DNA of 64,000 bases, taken from contig NZ_CAJQZC010000002.1 of NCBI RefSeq assembly GCF_907164555.1, positions 558,001 through 622,000 of the forward strand. Direction: 5' to 3'. The DNA is from Paraburkholderia saeva. GTDB taxonomy: Bacteria; Pseudomonadota; Gammaproteobacteria; Burkholderiales; Burkholderiaceae. Position numbers and translations under genes: made by a program. Numbering within the stretch: position 1 is the stretch's first letter; every line of letters begins with the position of its first letter. The notes under the pieces are model-generated. The model ran no database searches and was not told the DNA's origin. It was given only the letters and a program-made list of their open reading frames with translations. Below are positions 18,121 through 27,055 of the stretch, piece after piece.

Positions 18121-19410
18121 CTAGACCTGGATCGCTTCCGGATCCGTCTTTTCCAGTTCCACCGAAGCGGCCAGCAGCCCAAGCCGCGCGACCACGCCAT
18201 ACATGTAGAAGCGGTTCGGCGGTGCCGCGCCCGGCTTCGCGTGCGCGTCGGGGAGCGCCGTGTGTTCGAAGCCGAGCGGCACGAAGTGCATGCCCGGCGC
18301 GTTCAGGTTCTGGTCGCGTTCACGGCTGCCGTGCACACGATAGAAACCACCGACCACGTACCGGTCGATCATGTAGACGACAGGCTCCGCGACTTCCTCG
18401 CCGATGCGCTCGAACGTGTACACGCCTTCCTGCACGATGACGTCGTGCACTTCGAGGCCGTCTTTGGTGGCGGCCATCTTCGCGCGTTCCCGCTTGGTGA
18501 GCGCGGCCACTTCCGATGCGTCGTGCACGGTCATCACGCCCATGCCATACGTGCCCGCGTCAGACTTGATGACCACATACGGCCGTTCGGTGATGCCGTA
18601 CTCGCGATACTTCTTCGCGATTTTCTTCAGCACGCCGTCGATCGCATCGGCGAGTGCCTCTTCGCCGGTGCGCTGCTGGAAATCCACGCCTTCGACGTGC
18701 GCGAAGTACGGATTGATCATCCACGGATCGATCTCGACCAGCTTCGCAAACTTCTTCGCGACGTCGTCATAACACGAGAAGTGCGTCGATTTGCGGCGTA
18801 CGGCCCACGCGGCGTGCAACGGCGGCAGCAGGTACTGCTCGTGAAGATTTTCGAGCACAGGCGGAATGCCGCCCGACATGTCATTGTTCAGCAGAATCGA
18901 ACACGGATCGAAATTCTTCAGGCCAAGGCGACGCTGCGAGCGTTCGAGCGGTTCGAGCACGAGCTTCTGTCCGTCGGAAAGCGCGATCGTCACCGGCCCG
19001 GCAACGTTTTCATCAAGCGTGCCGAAGCGCACGTTCAGGCCCGCCTGACGCATGATCGTCGCGAGCCGCGCGACATTTTCCAGATAAAACGCGTTGCGTG
19101 TATGACGCTCGGGAATCACGAGCAGGTTCTTCGCATCCGGGCAGATCTTTTCGATCGATGCCATCGCAGCCTGCACGGCGAGCGGAAGCGTTTCCTGCGG
19201 CAGATTGTTGAACGCGCCGGGAAACAGGTTGGTATCGACCGGCGCGAGCTTGAAACCCGCGTTACGCAGATCGACCGAGCAATAGAACGGCGGCGTATGT
19301 TCCTGCCATTCGAGGCGGAACCAGCGCTCGATGGCGGGCGTTGCGTCGAGGATCTTCCGCTCGAGGTCGAGCAGCGGGCCGTTTAACGCCGTAACTAGGT
19401 GCGGAACCAT
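18121..19410 (-). CDS. gshA: Glutamate-cysteine ligase, proteobacterial (Acidithiobacillus-like) type
   Basis: 429 residues. It forms gamma-glutamylcysteine, the rate-limiting step of glutathione synthesis. The sequence is unlike E. coli GshA and fits the separate family found in beta-proteobacteria and acidithiobacilli: FRLEWQEHTPPFYCSVDLRN near 36-55, LVIPERHTRNAFYLENVARL near 95, and VVIKSDAGTYGMGVMTVHD near 275. It is adjacent to gshB, which supports the assignment. Confidence 0.94.
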   Translation of the reverse strand: MVPHLVTALNGPLLDLERKILDATPAIERWFRLEWQEHTPPFYCSVDLRNAGFKLAPVDTNLFPGAFNNLPQETLPLAVQAAMASIEKICPDAKNLLVIPERHTRNAFYLENVARLATIMRQAGLNVRFGTLDENVAGPVTIALSDGQKLVLEPLERSQRRLGLKNFDPCSILLNNDMSGGIPPVLENLHEQYLLPPLHAAWAVRRKSTHFSCYDDVAKKFAKLVEIDPWMINPYFAHVEGVDFQQRTGEEALADAIDGVLKKIAKKYREYGITERPYVVIKSDAGTYGMGVMTVHDASEVAALTKRERAKMAATKDGLEVHDVIVQEGVYTFERIGEEVAEPVVYMIDRYVVGGFYRVHGSRERDQNLNAPGMHFVPLGFEHTALPDAHAKPGAAPPNRFYMYGVVARLGLLAASVELEKTDPEAIQV

Positions 19411-19570
19411 TGATCACTCGCAGACTGGAGAAAAAAGATTGTAGAGCAAATGCCCAGCCCATTTGGGGATCGTTTCTCCAATCGCAAGTTCTGCAGCGGA
19501 TGCATTCCGGCTATCGGGTCGATAGTCAGCAGTCTGTGCTGTTTTCAGGATAGAACGGAAATGACCTCAT

Positions 19571-19599
19571 AAAGAAAAAGGCCCGCCGTGAGGCGGGCC
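19571..19599 (-). terminator. Intrinsic terminator after amtB
   Basis: On the minus strand an 8-bp stem (GGCCCGCC at 19580-19587, complement at 19592-19599) with a TCAC loop is followed by TTTTTCTTT (19571-19579). It lies 57 bases after the amtB stop and should end the glnK-amtB transcript. Confidence 0.85.
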
Positions 19600-19655
19600 A
19601 AAAGTCGCTGTTGCTCGTACCTTACAAGACTGGACGTGCGGAATAACCTCTCGCG

Positions 19656-21161
19656 TTATTCCACGTGCTCGCCGTGCAGCACCACGTCGAGGCCTTCGCG
19701 TTCTTCTTCTTCCGTCACGCGCAGACCCATCACCATGTCGATGATCTTCAGCAGGATGAAGCTCACCACGCCGCTGTAGATCAGCGTCGTCAGAACGCCC
19801 TTCGCCTGCAGGACGATGCTGCCGTCCGAGCCGCCGATGTCCTTGACTGCGAACACACCGGTCAGGAGCGCACCCACGATACCGCCGATGCAGTGCACGC
19901 CGAACGCGTCGAGCGAGTCGTCGTAGCCGAGCTTGTGCTTGAGCCACGTTGCCGACCAGAAGCAGATCACGCCTGCCGCGATCCCGATCACGAGCGAACC
20001 CGTCAAACCGACGAAGCCCGAAGCCGGCGTAATCGCCACCAGACCTGCCACGGCACCCGACACGATACCGAGCACCGACGGCTTACCCTTGGTTGCCCAT
20101 TCGGCGAACATCCATGCGAGTGCGGCTGCCGCGGTTGCCACCTGCGTTGCGAACATTGCGAAGCCGGCACGGCCGTCAGCCGCCACGGCCGAACCTGCGT
20201 TGAAGCCGAACCAGCCCACCCACAGCATGGCGCCACCGATCAGCGTGAGCGTCAGGTTGTGCGGCGCCATCGCTTCCTTGCCGTAGCCGACACGCTTGCC
20301 CAGCACCAGCGCGCAGACCAGCGCCGCGATACCGGCGTTGATGTGCACCACCGTGCCGCCCGCGAAGTCGAGGATGCCCGCGCTAGCCAGCCAGCCGGTC
20401 GGTTCCCACACCATGTGCGCGATCGGCGAGTAGACGATGATCGACCACAGCGTCATGAACACCAGCATCGCCGAGAACTTCATGCGATCGGCAAATGCGC
20501 CCGTAATCAGCGCCGGAGTGATGATCGCGAACGTCATCTGATAGACGACGTAGACCGTTTCCGGGATCGTCGGTGCGAGGTGGCTGACGGTCAGCGTCGT
20601 GGCCTTGTCGCCCTTGATGTAGTTCATGCCCGCCATGAAGAAGCGCGAGAAGCCGCCAATGAACGAACCGCCCGGCGTGAACGCGAGGCTGTAGCCCACC
20701 ACGACCCAGACGATCGACACAAGGCAGGTGATCGCAAAGCTTTGCATCAGGATTGCGAGCACGCTCTTCTTGCGGACCATGCCGCCGTAGAACAGTGCGA
20801 GACCCGGGATCGTCATGAACAGCACGAGCGCGGTGGAAGTCAGCATCCAGGCAGTGTCGCCGGAGTTGATCTTCGACGAATCGACCGAGAACGGCGCGGT
20901 CGGGGCTGCCGGAGCAGCGTCGGAAGCAGCGGCAGGCGCCGATGCATCGGCGGCCGGTGCGGAGGCTGCGGCTGCAGCCGGTGCGGCGGAAGCATCGGCG
21001 GCCGGCGCTGCGGAAGCATCCGGCGCCGGTGCTGCGGCCGTCGTATCCGAAGCAGCAGCGGAAGCTGCTACGGGCGCGGACGCGTCGTCCGCAAGGGCGG
21101 CCCCGATGCCACCCGCCATCAGCGAGCCGGCCACCATCAAGGACATCAATAATTTGCGCAT
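19656..21161 (-). CDS. amtB: Ammonium transporter AmtB with an Ala-rich N-terminal extension
   Basis: 501 residues. After a signal peptide (1-24) comes an unusual extension of about 70 residues made almost only of Ala, Pro, Ser and Asp (about 25-90), then the eleven-helix channel starting at about residue 100. Family signatures include NAGIAALVCALVLGKR, GAMLWVGWFGFNAGSA and DSLDAFGVHCIGGIVGALLTG; the pore histidines fall in FGVHCIGG and VVHINAG. It conducts ammonia across the inner membrane and is blocked by GlnK. It lies 29 bases after glnK, and AGAGGAAA precedes its ATG. Confidence 0.95.
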   Translation of the reverse strand: MRKLLMSLMVAGSLMAGGIGAALADDASAPVAASAAASDTTAAAPAPDASAAPAADASAAPAAAAASAPAADASAPAAASDAAPAAPTAPFSVDSSKINSGDTAWMLTSTALVLFMTIPGLALFYGGMVRKKSVLAILMQSFAITCLVSIVWVVVGYSLAFTPGGSFIGGFSRFFMAGMNYIKGDKATTLTVSHLAPTIPETVYVVYQMTFAIITPALITGAFADRMKFSAMLVFMTLWSIIVYSPIAHMVWEPTGWLASAGILDFAGGTVVHINAGIAALVCALVLGKRVGYGKEAMAPHNLTLTLIGGAMLWVGWFGFNAGSAVAADGRAGFAMFATQVATAAAALAWMFAEWATKGKPSVLGIVSGAVAGLVAITPASGFVGLTGSLVIGIAAGVICFWSATWLKHKLGYDDSLDAFGVHCIGGIVGALLTGVFAVKDIGGSDGSIVLQAKGVLTTLIYSGVVSFILLKIIDMVMGLRVTEEEEREGLDVVLHGEHVE

Positions 21162-21190
21162 CTCTATTTCCTCTTGTCGCTGTTTTCTTG

Positions 21191-21736
<546 letters not shown>

Positions 21737-21809
21737 CTAACGTTCGGGGACCACGGTGGCGCGACGGTTAGATCGTTGCTAGAGTGTCCGCAGGCTCTAC
21801 GGACGGGGT

Positions 21810-21825
21810 CGCACCAAAGGTGCAC
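21810..21825. promoter_or_regulatory. Short NtrC-like palindrome
   Basis: GCACC-AAA-GGTGC is a palindrome related to the NtrC site, but the half-sites are two bases closer than in the consensus. It lies about 140 bases upstream of the sigma-54 promoter. It may be a weaker site or a chance match. Confidence 0.35.
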
Positions 21826-21901
21826 ATCCGCTCAGGAGGCGAGGCTGTGCATGCACCACATTCGACCATCAGTCATCGCGGGGCACAGACGTAACGACTC
21901 A

Positions 21902-21918
21902 TGCACATTTTTTGTGCA
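21902..21918. promoter_or_regulatory. NtrC-like enhancer site
   Basis: TGCAC-ATTTTTT-GTGCA is a perfect 17-bp palindrome with the spacing of the NtrC consensus (TGCAC-N7-GTGCA). It lies about 235 bases upstream of the glnK sigma-54 promoter, a usual enhancer distance, and only 17 bases before the ubiK start codon, so a bound activator could also affect ubiK. Confidence 0.55.
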
Positions 21919-21934
21919 ACCAAGGGGAACACCT

Positions 21935-22189
21935 ATGAAACAACCGAACGACGTCTTCAACGATTTCCAGGCGCGAATGAGCGACCTGCTGAAGAACTCG
22001 CCGGCGAAGGACGTTGAAAGGAACGTGAAGGCAATGCTGTCGCAAGGCTTTTCGAAGCTCGATCTCGTCACGCGCGAAGAATTCGATACGCAGACCCAGG
22101 TGCTGGTGCGCACGCGCGCCCGTCTGGAAGAACTGGAGCGGCGCGTCGCCGAACTCGAACAGAAGCTGCCGGTTACCCAGACACCGTGA
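21935..22189 (+). CDS. ubiK: UbiK-family accessory factor (BMFP domain)
   Basis: 84 residues from the ATG at 21935, with AAGGGGA upstream. The first half is amphipathic (FNDFQARMSDLLKNSP) and the C-terminal half is a coiled coil (LVRTRARLEELERRVAELEQ). This is the YqiC/UbiK arrangement: a trimeric membrane-fusogenic protein that helps the aerobic ubiquinone biosynthesis complex. It is monocistronic in appearance, ahead of yifB. The family match is by pattern; the ubiquinone role is known from E. coli. Confidence 0.85.
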   Translation: MKQPNDVFNDFQARMSDLLKNSPAKDVERNVKAMLSQGFSKLDLVTREEFDTQTQVLVRTRARLEELERRVAELEQKLPVTQTP

Positions 22190-22315
22190 ACATGAATTGA
22201 ACTGAACTGGATTGAGCATCACCGGCAAGCGGGCCGCGTCGTCTCACCAGCATTAGCGTTTTAGCGTTTCAGAAGGCGGATGTGCGCAAGGCGCGCCGCC
22301 TGACGGGGAGAAAAC

Positions 22316-23851
22316 ATGTCGCTTGCCGTGGTGCGCAGTCGCGCGCCGGCCTCTGGCCGCGCGCCCGAAGTAACGGTTGAGGTCCACCTCGCCAACGGAT
22401 TACCCTCTTTTTCGATCGTCGGCCTGCCGGACCTCGAAGTCCGCGAAAGCCGCGAACGCGTGCGCGCCGCACTGCAGAACTGCAACTTCGATTTTCCCGT
22501 CCGGCGCATCACAGTCAATCTGGCACCCGCCGATCTTCCCAAGGAGTCCGGCCGCTTTGATCTGCCGATTGCCTTGGGCATTCTGGCGGCAAGCGGACAG
22601 ATTCCCGTCGACTCTCTAAACCAGCGTGAATTCGCGGGCGAGCTATCGCTGACCGGCGCATTACGGCCGATGCGCGGCGCGTTCGCCATGGCATGCGGCA
22701 CAGCGCGCGCGGGCGCGCAGTCGGAGCGCACGCCCGAGCTGTATCTGCCGGCGGGCAGCGCGAGCGAGGCGGCGCTCGTGCCGGGCGTCGATGTCTATGG
22801 CGCGCACGACCTGCCGTCGCTCTGTGCGCATCTGGCCGGCGAGGCAGATCAACGGCTGGCGCCGGTGTCTGCGCCCGCAGTTCTACCCGGCGAGGTCCCC
22901 GGGTATCCGGACATGGCAGAAGTGATCGGCCAGCGCGGCGCCCGGCGCGCGCTCGAAGTCGCGGCGGCGGGCGGTCATCATGTGCTGATGGTGGGCCCGC
23001 CTGGCGCGGGCAAATCGATGCTGGCGGCGCGCATGCCGAGCCTGCTGCCGCCCATGACCGACGACGAGGCGCTCGCCTCCGCCGCGCTGCTTTCAGCAAG
23101 CGCCTCCGGATTTTCGCCGGCTCACTGGCGCAGGCGGCCGTTCCGCGCGCCACATCACTCGTCGAGCGCAGCAGCGCTCGTGGGCGGGCGCAATCCGCCA
23201 CAACCGGGCGAGATCACGCTATCGCACCTCGGCGTGCTGTTCCTCGATGAAATCCCCGAATTCGATCGGCACGTGCTGGAGACACTGCGTGAGCCGCTCG
23301 AAGCCGGGCGCATCACGATTTCCCGCGCTGCGTTGCAGGCGGATTTCCCGGCAGCCTGTCAGCTGATTGCCGCGATGAATCCCTGCCCCTGCGGCTGGCG
23401 CGGCGATCCGAACGGCCGGTGCCGCTGCACGCCCGAAATCGCCGGGCGCTATTTGCGCAAGCTGTCGGGGCCACTGCTCGACCGGATCGACATCCAGATC
23501 GAAATACCGGCGCTGACGCCCGCCGAGTTGTCCGCGCGCGCCGCTGAACCCGGTGAAACGAGCGCAACGATCGCGCAGCGGGTGAGCGCGGCGCGCGACC
23601 GCCAGTTGCGCCGGCAGGGCAAGACCAACCGTGAACTGAGTGGGCGTGAAGCGGATCAGGTCTGCCGGCCGGGCGCGGCGGGGGAGGCGCTATTGCGTGA
23701 GGCTGGCGAACGTTTTGGCTGGTCGGCGCGCGCCTACTACCGCGTTCTGAAAGTGGCGCGCACAATCGCCGACCTCGCCGGCGCTGAAACGCCGGATGCG
23801 GGCCAGATCGCGGAAGCCATCCAGTACCGCCGCGCGTTTGCATCGGCATAA
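22316..23851 (+). CDS. comM: YifB/ComM-family Mg-chelatase-like AAA+ ATPase
   Basis: 511 residues. An N-terminal Lon-protease-like fold (about 1-170) is followed by an AAA+ core with Walker A GPPGAGKSM near 228, Walker B GVLFLDEIPEF near 303, the cysteine-rich insertion NPCPCGWRGDPNGRCRC near 355, and a C-terminal Mg-chelatase domain. ComM is a hexameric helicase that promotes branch migration during natural transformation. A GGGAG site precedes the ATG. Together with comF at 6188 it suggests competence capacity, although the uptake machinery is not in this window. Confidence 0.94.
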   Translation: MSLAVVRSRAPASGRAPEVTVEVHLANGLPSFSIVGLPDLEVRESRERVRAALQNCNFDFPVRRITVNLAPADLPKESGRFDLPIALGILAASGQIPVDSLNQREFAGELSLTGALRPMRGAFAMACGTARAGAQSERTPELYLPAGSASEAALVPGVDVYGAHDLPSLCAHLAGEADQRLAPVSAPAVLPGEVPGYPDMAEVIGQRGARRALEVAAAGGHHVLMVGPPGAGKSMLAARMPSLLPPMTDDEALASAALLSASASGFSPAHWRRRPFRAPHHSSSAAALVGGRNPPQPGEITLSHLGVLFLDEIPEFDRHVLETLREPLEAGRITISRAALQADFPAACQLIAAMNPCPCGWRGDPNGRCRCTPEIAGRYLRKLSGPLLDRIDIQIEIPALTPAELSARAAEPGETSATIAQRVSAARDRQLRRQGKTNRELSGREADQVCRPGAAGEALLREAGERFGWSARAYYRVLKVARTIADLAGAETPDAGQIAEAIQYRRAFASA

Positions 23852-23866
23852 AGGAAAAAAACGGCT

Positions 23867-23879
23867 GTCAAGACTTGAC
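23867..23879. repeat. 13-bp palindrome GTCAAGACTTGAC
   Basis: Perfect six-base arms around a central A, 16 bases after the yifB stop and touching the DnaA-box-like site at 23880. It is preceded by AAAAAAA. It may be an operator-like site; function unknown. Confidence 0.5.
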
Positions 23880-23888
23880 TTATGCACA
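23880..23888 (+). promoter_or_regulatory. DnaA box-like TTATGCACA
   Basis: Matches the TTATNCACA consensus exactly. It lies in a convergent intergenic gap with two more such motifs 170-190 bases away. DnaA binding is inferred only from the sequence. Confidence 0.45.
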
Positions 23889-23911
23889 CGCTCCCATCCC
23901 GGACATCTTTT

Positions 23912-23932
23912 GATACATCTGAAAGGTGTATC
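23912..23932. repeat. 21-bp inverted repeat GATACA-N9-TGTATC
   Basis: Six-base arms are perfect complements with a nine-base spacer. The spacing resembles an operator for a dimeric regulator. No gene starts nearby, so its role is unclear. Confidence 0.4.
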
Positions 23933-24054
23933 GAAGGGACAACGCGGAGTGCATTGATTCAATTACGTTTTTTCATTTGCCGAGATCGCGGGCAAACTAA
24001 CAGCAAGCCCGCAGGACGGGCCTGTGCGCGACAACCAGCAGAGTTTTCAACAAT

Positions 24055-24079
24055 GTTATCCACAGGTCCTGTGGGTAAC
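24055..24079. promoter_or_regulatory. Inverted pair of DnaA box-like sites
   Basis: GTTATCCACAG at 24055-24065 faces its near-perfect complement at 24069-24079 across a three-base centre. The left arm holds TTATCCACA, the strongest E. coli DnaA box; the right arm holds TTACCCACA (one mismatch). It is not a terminator: the neighbouring A-run follows on the plus strand, the wrong side for either direction. Confidence 0.5.
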
Positions 24080-24182
24080 AAAAAAAGCTCCATGAAATCC
24101 GGTGATTAGCGCCGTCTTTTACGAAGCAACTTTCACTGCATCCCGGCGCGCGTCTGAACCCGAAGAGGCAATTCCTTCCACT

Positions 24183-24812
24183 TCAATAAAGTTTGAAGGA
24201 CTGAAAAAACTGGTCGAGCTGCTCCGCCGGCAACTCGCGATCGGCGATGACGGCCGCCTGGTACACATGCCGCCCATGCACGACGAGCCGTGCGTGCAGG
24301 GTTCGCATTTCCTGCTGCGGGCCGGCCTTGCCGCTGAACGCCATCTCGATGCCGGGCACCTGCCCGCCCGCCGCCAGCGGAATCTGCGTTGGGTGCGACT
24401 CAGGCGTCGCACCGAGGTTGCGCGCGAGACCGGTGCGCAGGAAGTCGAGCGCGGCGCGCTGCACCTGCGGGTCGTCGCCCGGCAGCATGACCGTGCCGAC
24501 CGCGAACACGGCGTGGCCGGCCTCGGCGGTTTGCATGCTCATCTTCATCTGCGTGCCGGCGATGTCGATCGTGCGCTCGTCGGTGCCGGGTTTGGCCGGC
24601 AGATCGACGGTGTAACCCTTGTCGTTGTTCATGATCGTGCGCCAGTCGAAAGTCGGCGAGCACGCCATCAGGACCACACCGGCCATTGTCGCGCCTGCAG
24701 CGGCACGCAGCGCGCGCCGCACAACCGGCAATGCGCGCGGGGTGAAACGGGACGCGAAATGGAGAGCAGAACGGCGAAAATGCAGGGACAAACGGAAGGC
24801 TGATCGATGCAT
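24183..24812 (-). CDS. Putative lipoprotein of unknown function
   Basis: 209 residues. A long basic N-terminus with arginines leads to a hydrophobic stretch and a lipobox, VVLMACS, near residue 51, suggesting export and lipidation of that cysteine. The mature part (about 155 residues) has no catalytic motif that I recognise; segments such as YTVDLPAKPGTDE and QLDQFFQSFKLY recall small Burkholderiales lipoproteins annotated as hypothetical. It has no obvious operon partner: it is convergent with yifB and divergent from the TlpA-like gene. An internal start closer to the lipobox, for example Met at about residue 43, is possible. Confidence 0.75.
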   Translation of the reverse strand: MHRSAFRLSLHFRRSALHFASRFTPRALPVVRRALRAAAGATMAGVVLMACSPTFDWRTIMNNDKGYTVDLPAKPGTDERTIDIAGTQMKMSMQTAEAGHAVFAVGTVMLPGDDPQVQRAALDFLRTGLARNLGATPESHPTQIPLAAGGQVPGIEMAFSGKAGPQQEMRTLHARLVVHGRHVYQAAVIADRELPAEQLDQFFQSFKLY

Positions 24813-24997
24813 GTGACGGTTTATGAGTGCGGAAAGCGGGGCAAACGGCGGAAACAGGCTGTCATTATCCGCTGTCGGGCAGCGTCCTGCTGCCGCCCGG
24901 GTTTGACGCTACAATACCAGGATAAACACGCCGCCGATCGCATGCGGCTCGCGTCATTTCGCATTTCCGCGCGCCTGCGCGCCCCCGAGGTCCATTT

Positions 24998-25519
24998 ATG
25001 AGCGCCACTCCAGATTCCCGCCGGGTCAGCCCGGTTCGCTATATTGCGATCGCGGTCGTCGCCGGCGCAATCGCGATCGCCGGTTACTTCGCATTCGGCA
25101 GCCAGCAACGTGTGCCGGATGCAACGTTCACACTGCTGTCTGGCCAGAAGGTGTCGACCGCCGATCTGAAAGGCAAGGTCTATCTGGTCAATTTCTGGGC
25201 GACGAGCTGCGACACCTGCATGAAAGAAATGCCGCAGATGATCAACACGTACAACCGCTACAAGGGCAAGGGCCTCGAATTCGTCGCGGTAGCGATGAAC
25301 TACGATGCACCGATGTATGTGGCGAACTACTCGCAGACGCGTCAGCTGCCGTTCAAGGTCGCAATGGACGACGGCTCGGCCGCAAAGCAGTTCGGCAACG
25401 TTCAGCTGACCCCGACGACGTTCCTCATCGATCGCAATGGCAAGATCCTGAAGCGCTATGTCGGCGAGCCTGAGTTCGGCGAACTCGACCAGCTGCTCGA
25501 CAAGGCGCTGGCAACCTGA
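24998..25519 (+). CDS. TlpA-family thiol:disulfide oxidoreductase
   Basis: 173 residues. One N-terminal membrane helix (about 14-34) anchors a periplasmic thioredoxin fold. The redox pair is Cys71-Cys74 in FWATSCDTCMKEMPQM, with the cis-proline in TPTTFLIDRNG. The CDTC dipeptide differs from the WCxPC of classic TlpA and ResA, so its redox potential may differ. GAGGT stands before the ATG. It is a single gene on the plus strand, ahead of the convergent dct genes. The partner (cytochrome c maturation, general reduction) cannot be decided here. Confidence 0.88.
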   Translation: MSATPDSRRVSPVRYIAIAVVAGAIAIAGYFAFGSQQRVPDATFTLLSGQKVSTADLKGKVYLVNFWATSCDTCMKEMPQMINTYNRYKGKGLEFVAVAMNYDAPMYVANYSQTRQLPFKVAMDDGSAAKQFGNVQLTPTTFLIDRNGKILKRYVGEPEFGELDQLLDKALAT

Positions 25520-25688
25520 TCCGGCCACCGGATCCCGCACTCACCTGACCTCCCGGTACGTGCGACGACATCAAGACCTGCGCGTCGTCGCGCTGCAACT
25601 TCCTCCGCTTCCCCCCAAGCCCCACCGCGCTTTCCGCGCACGTACTTCGCCCGGCGCGAGGTCCATTCACGGCCCACCGCGTCAAGCC

Positions 25689-27038
25689 TCATCGCTCGGT
25701 TTCACCCCGCGCCGTCAGGCCGTATCGCTTGATCTTTTCGTAGAGCGTCGCCTTGCCGAGCTGAAGACGATCGGCCGTCACCGCGACCGCACCGCCCGTC
25801 TGCTCCAAAGCCTCCGCTATTACCGTCCGCTCGAACTGCTCGACGCGCTCCTTGAGCGATTGCGTCGCGGCATCATCGGCGGAAGACGCGACCGTCTCGT
25901 CAGCCACGCCGAGCACGAAGCGGTCCGCGGCATTGCGCAGCTCGCGCACGTTGCCTGGCCACTCGCGCTGCATGAGGCTCGTGCGCTGCCGGTCGGTGAG
26001 AATGGGCGCCGGCCGCTGATACCGCACGGCGGCGCCAAGCAGGAAATGTTCGAAGAGCGGCAGAATGTCTTCGCGACGCTCCGACAGCGGCGGCAGCGCA
26101 ATCGTCACCACGTTCAACCGGTACAGCAGATCGCGCCGGAAGGTGCCCGCCGCGACATGGTCGGTCATGTCGCCCTTCGCCGCCGCGACGACGCGGCAGT
26201 TCACCCGCACAGGCTGGTTCGAGCCGAGCCGCTCGAGCACGCCGTCCTGCAGCACGCGCAGGAGCTTGACCTGCAGCGCAAGCGGCATGCTTTCCACCTC
26301 GTCGAGAAAGAGCGTGCCGCCTGACGCGTGTTCGAGCTTGCCGATCCGGCGCTTGGCCGCGCCGGTAAACGCGCCGGGCTCGTAGCCGAACATCTCCGAC
26401 TCGAACATCGGCTCCGGCAACGCGCCGCAATTCACTGCGATAAACGGCTTGTCGCGCCTCGGCGACAGGTCGTGCAGGCTGCGCGCGATCAACTCCTTGC
26501 CGGCGCCAGTGTCGCCATTGATGAGCACCGAGGCGTCGGTCGGCGCGACGTTCGCAATCAGCTTTCTGACCTGCTCGATGGCGGGGCTGCGCCCGATGAT
26601 GCCCGGCGCCAGCGTGTCCTGACCCGCGAGTTCGCGCCGCAACGCGAGGTTCTCCAGAACCAGCTTGCGCCGCTCGAGCGCGCGCCGCACGGTTTCGATC
26701 AGGCGTTCGGAAGCGAACGGCTTTTCGATGAAGTCGTACGCGCCATCGCGCATCGCCTGCACGGCCATCGAGATATCGCCGTGGCCGGTGACGAGGATGA
26801 CGGGCACGTCGGGCGCGCGCTCCTGGCATTGCGCGAGCAGGTCGAGCCCGCTCGCGCCCGGCAGACGGATATCGCTCACGATCACGCCGGGAAAATCCGC
26901 GCGAATCGCCCGCGCAGCCGATTCGACCGACGCGTGTCCCGCGACGTCGAAGCCCGCCAGTTGCAGACTCTGCACGCTCGCGCGTCGCACGAGTTCGTCG
27001 TCTTCGATGTAGACCACCTGCAAACCACTGTTGCTCAT
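25689..27038 (-). CDS. dctD: C4-dicarboxylate response regulator DctD (sigma-54 activator)
   Basis: 449 residues from the ATG at 27038 (AGGTGG upstream); an ATG at 27059 overlapping the dctB stop as ATGA is an alternative. A receiver domain with phospho-acceptor Asp56 ([10 protein letters not shown]) is followed by the AAA+ activator domain with Walker A GDTGAGKE, the GAFTGA loop that contacts sigma-54, Walker [12 protein letters not shown], and a Fis-type helix-turn-helix at the C-terminus ([19 protein letters not shown]). It is the last gene of dctA-dctB-dctD and should activate the sigma-54 promoter in front of dctA. Confidence 0.94.
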   Translation of the reverse strand: MSNSGLQVVYIEDDELVRRASVQSLQLAGFDVAGHASVESAARAIRADFPGVIVSDIRLPGASGLDLLAQCQERAPDVPVILVTGHGDISMAVQAMRDGAYDFIEKPFASERLIETVRRALERRKLVLENLALRRELAGQDTLAPGIIGRSPAIEQVRKLIANVAPTDASVLINGDTGAGKELIARSLHDLSPRRDKPFIAVNCGALPEPMFESEMFGYEPGAFTGAAKRRIGKLEHASGGTLFLDEVESMPLALQVKLLRVLQDGVLERLGSNQPVRVNCRVVAAAKGDMTDHVAAGTFRRDLLYRLNVVTIALPPLSERREDILPLFEHFLLGAAVRYQRPAPILTDRQRTSLMQREWPGNVRELRNAADRFVLGVADETVASSADDAATQSLKERVEQFERTVIAEALEQTGGAVAVTADRLQLGKATLYEKIKRYGLTARGETER

Positions 27039-27055
27039 AGCATTGCCACCTGAAT

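Larger units (their letters stand above)
23852..24182. other. Convergent gap with palindromes and DnaA-box-like sites
   Basis: 331 bases between the ends of yifB (plus) and a lipoprotein gene (minus), where no promoter is needed. It contains a 13-bp palindrome, a TTATGCACA, a GATACA/TGTATC inverted repeat, and an 11-bp inverted repeat whose arms are TTATCCACA and TTACCCACA. I see no coding frame of family character in it. See the separate entries and the finding. Confidence 0.5.

Noticed and set aside
20875..21100. Low-complexity plus-strand frame opposite the amtB extension
   Set aside because: Ala/Gly-rich reading is the complement of the Ala/Pro repeat of amtB and carries no independent signal.
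24055..24079. Inverted repeat read as a transcription terminator
   Set aside because: No T-tract follows in either direction. The A-run follows on the plus strand, which is on the wrong side for both.
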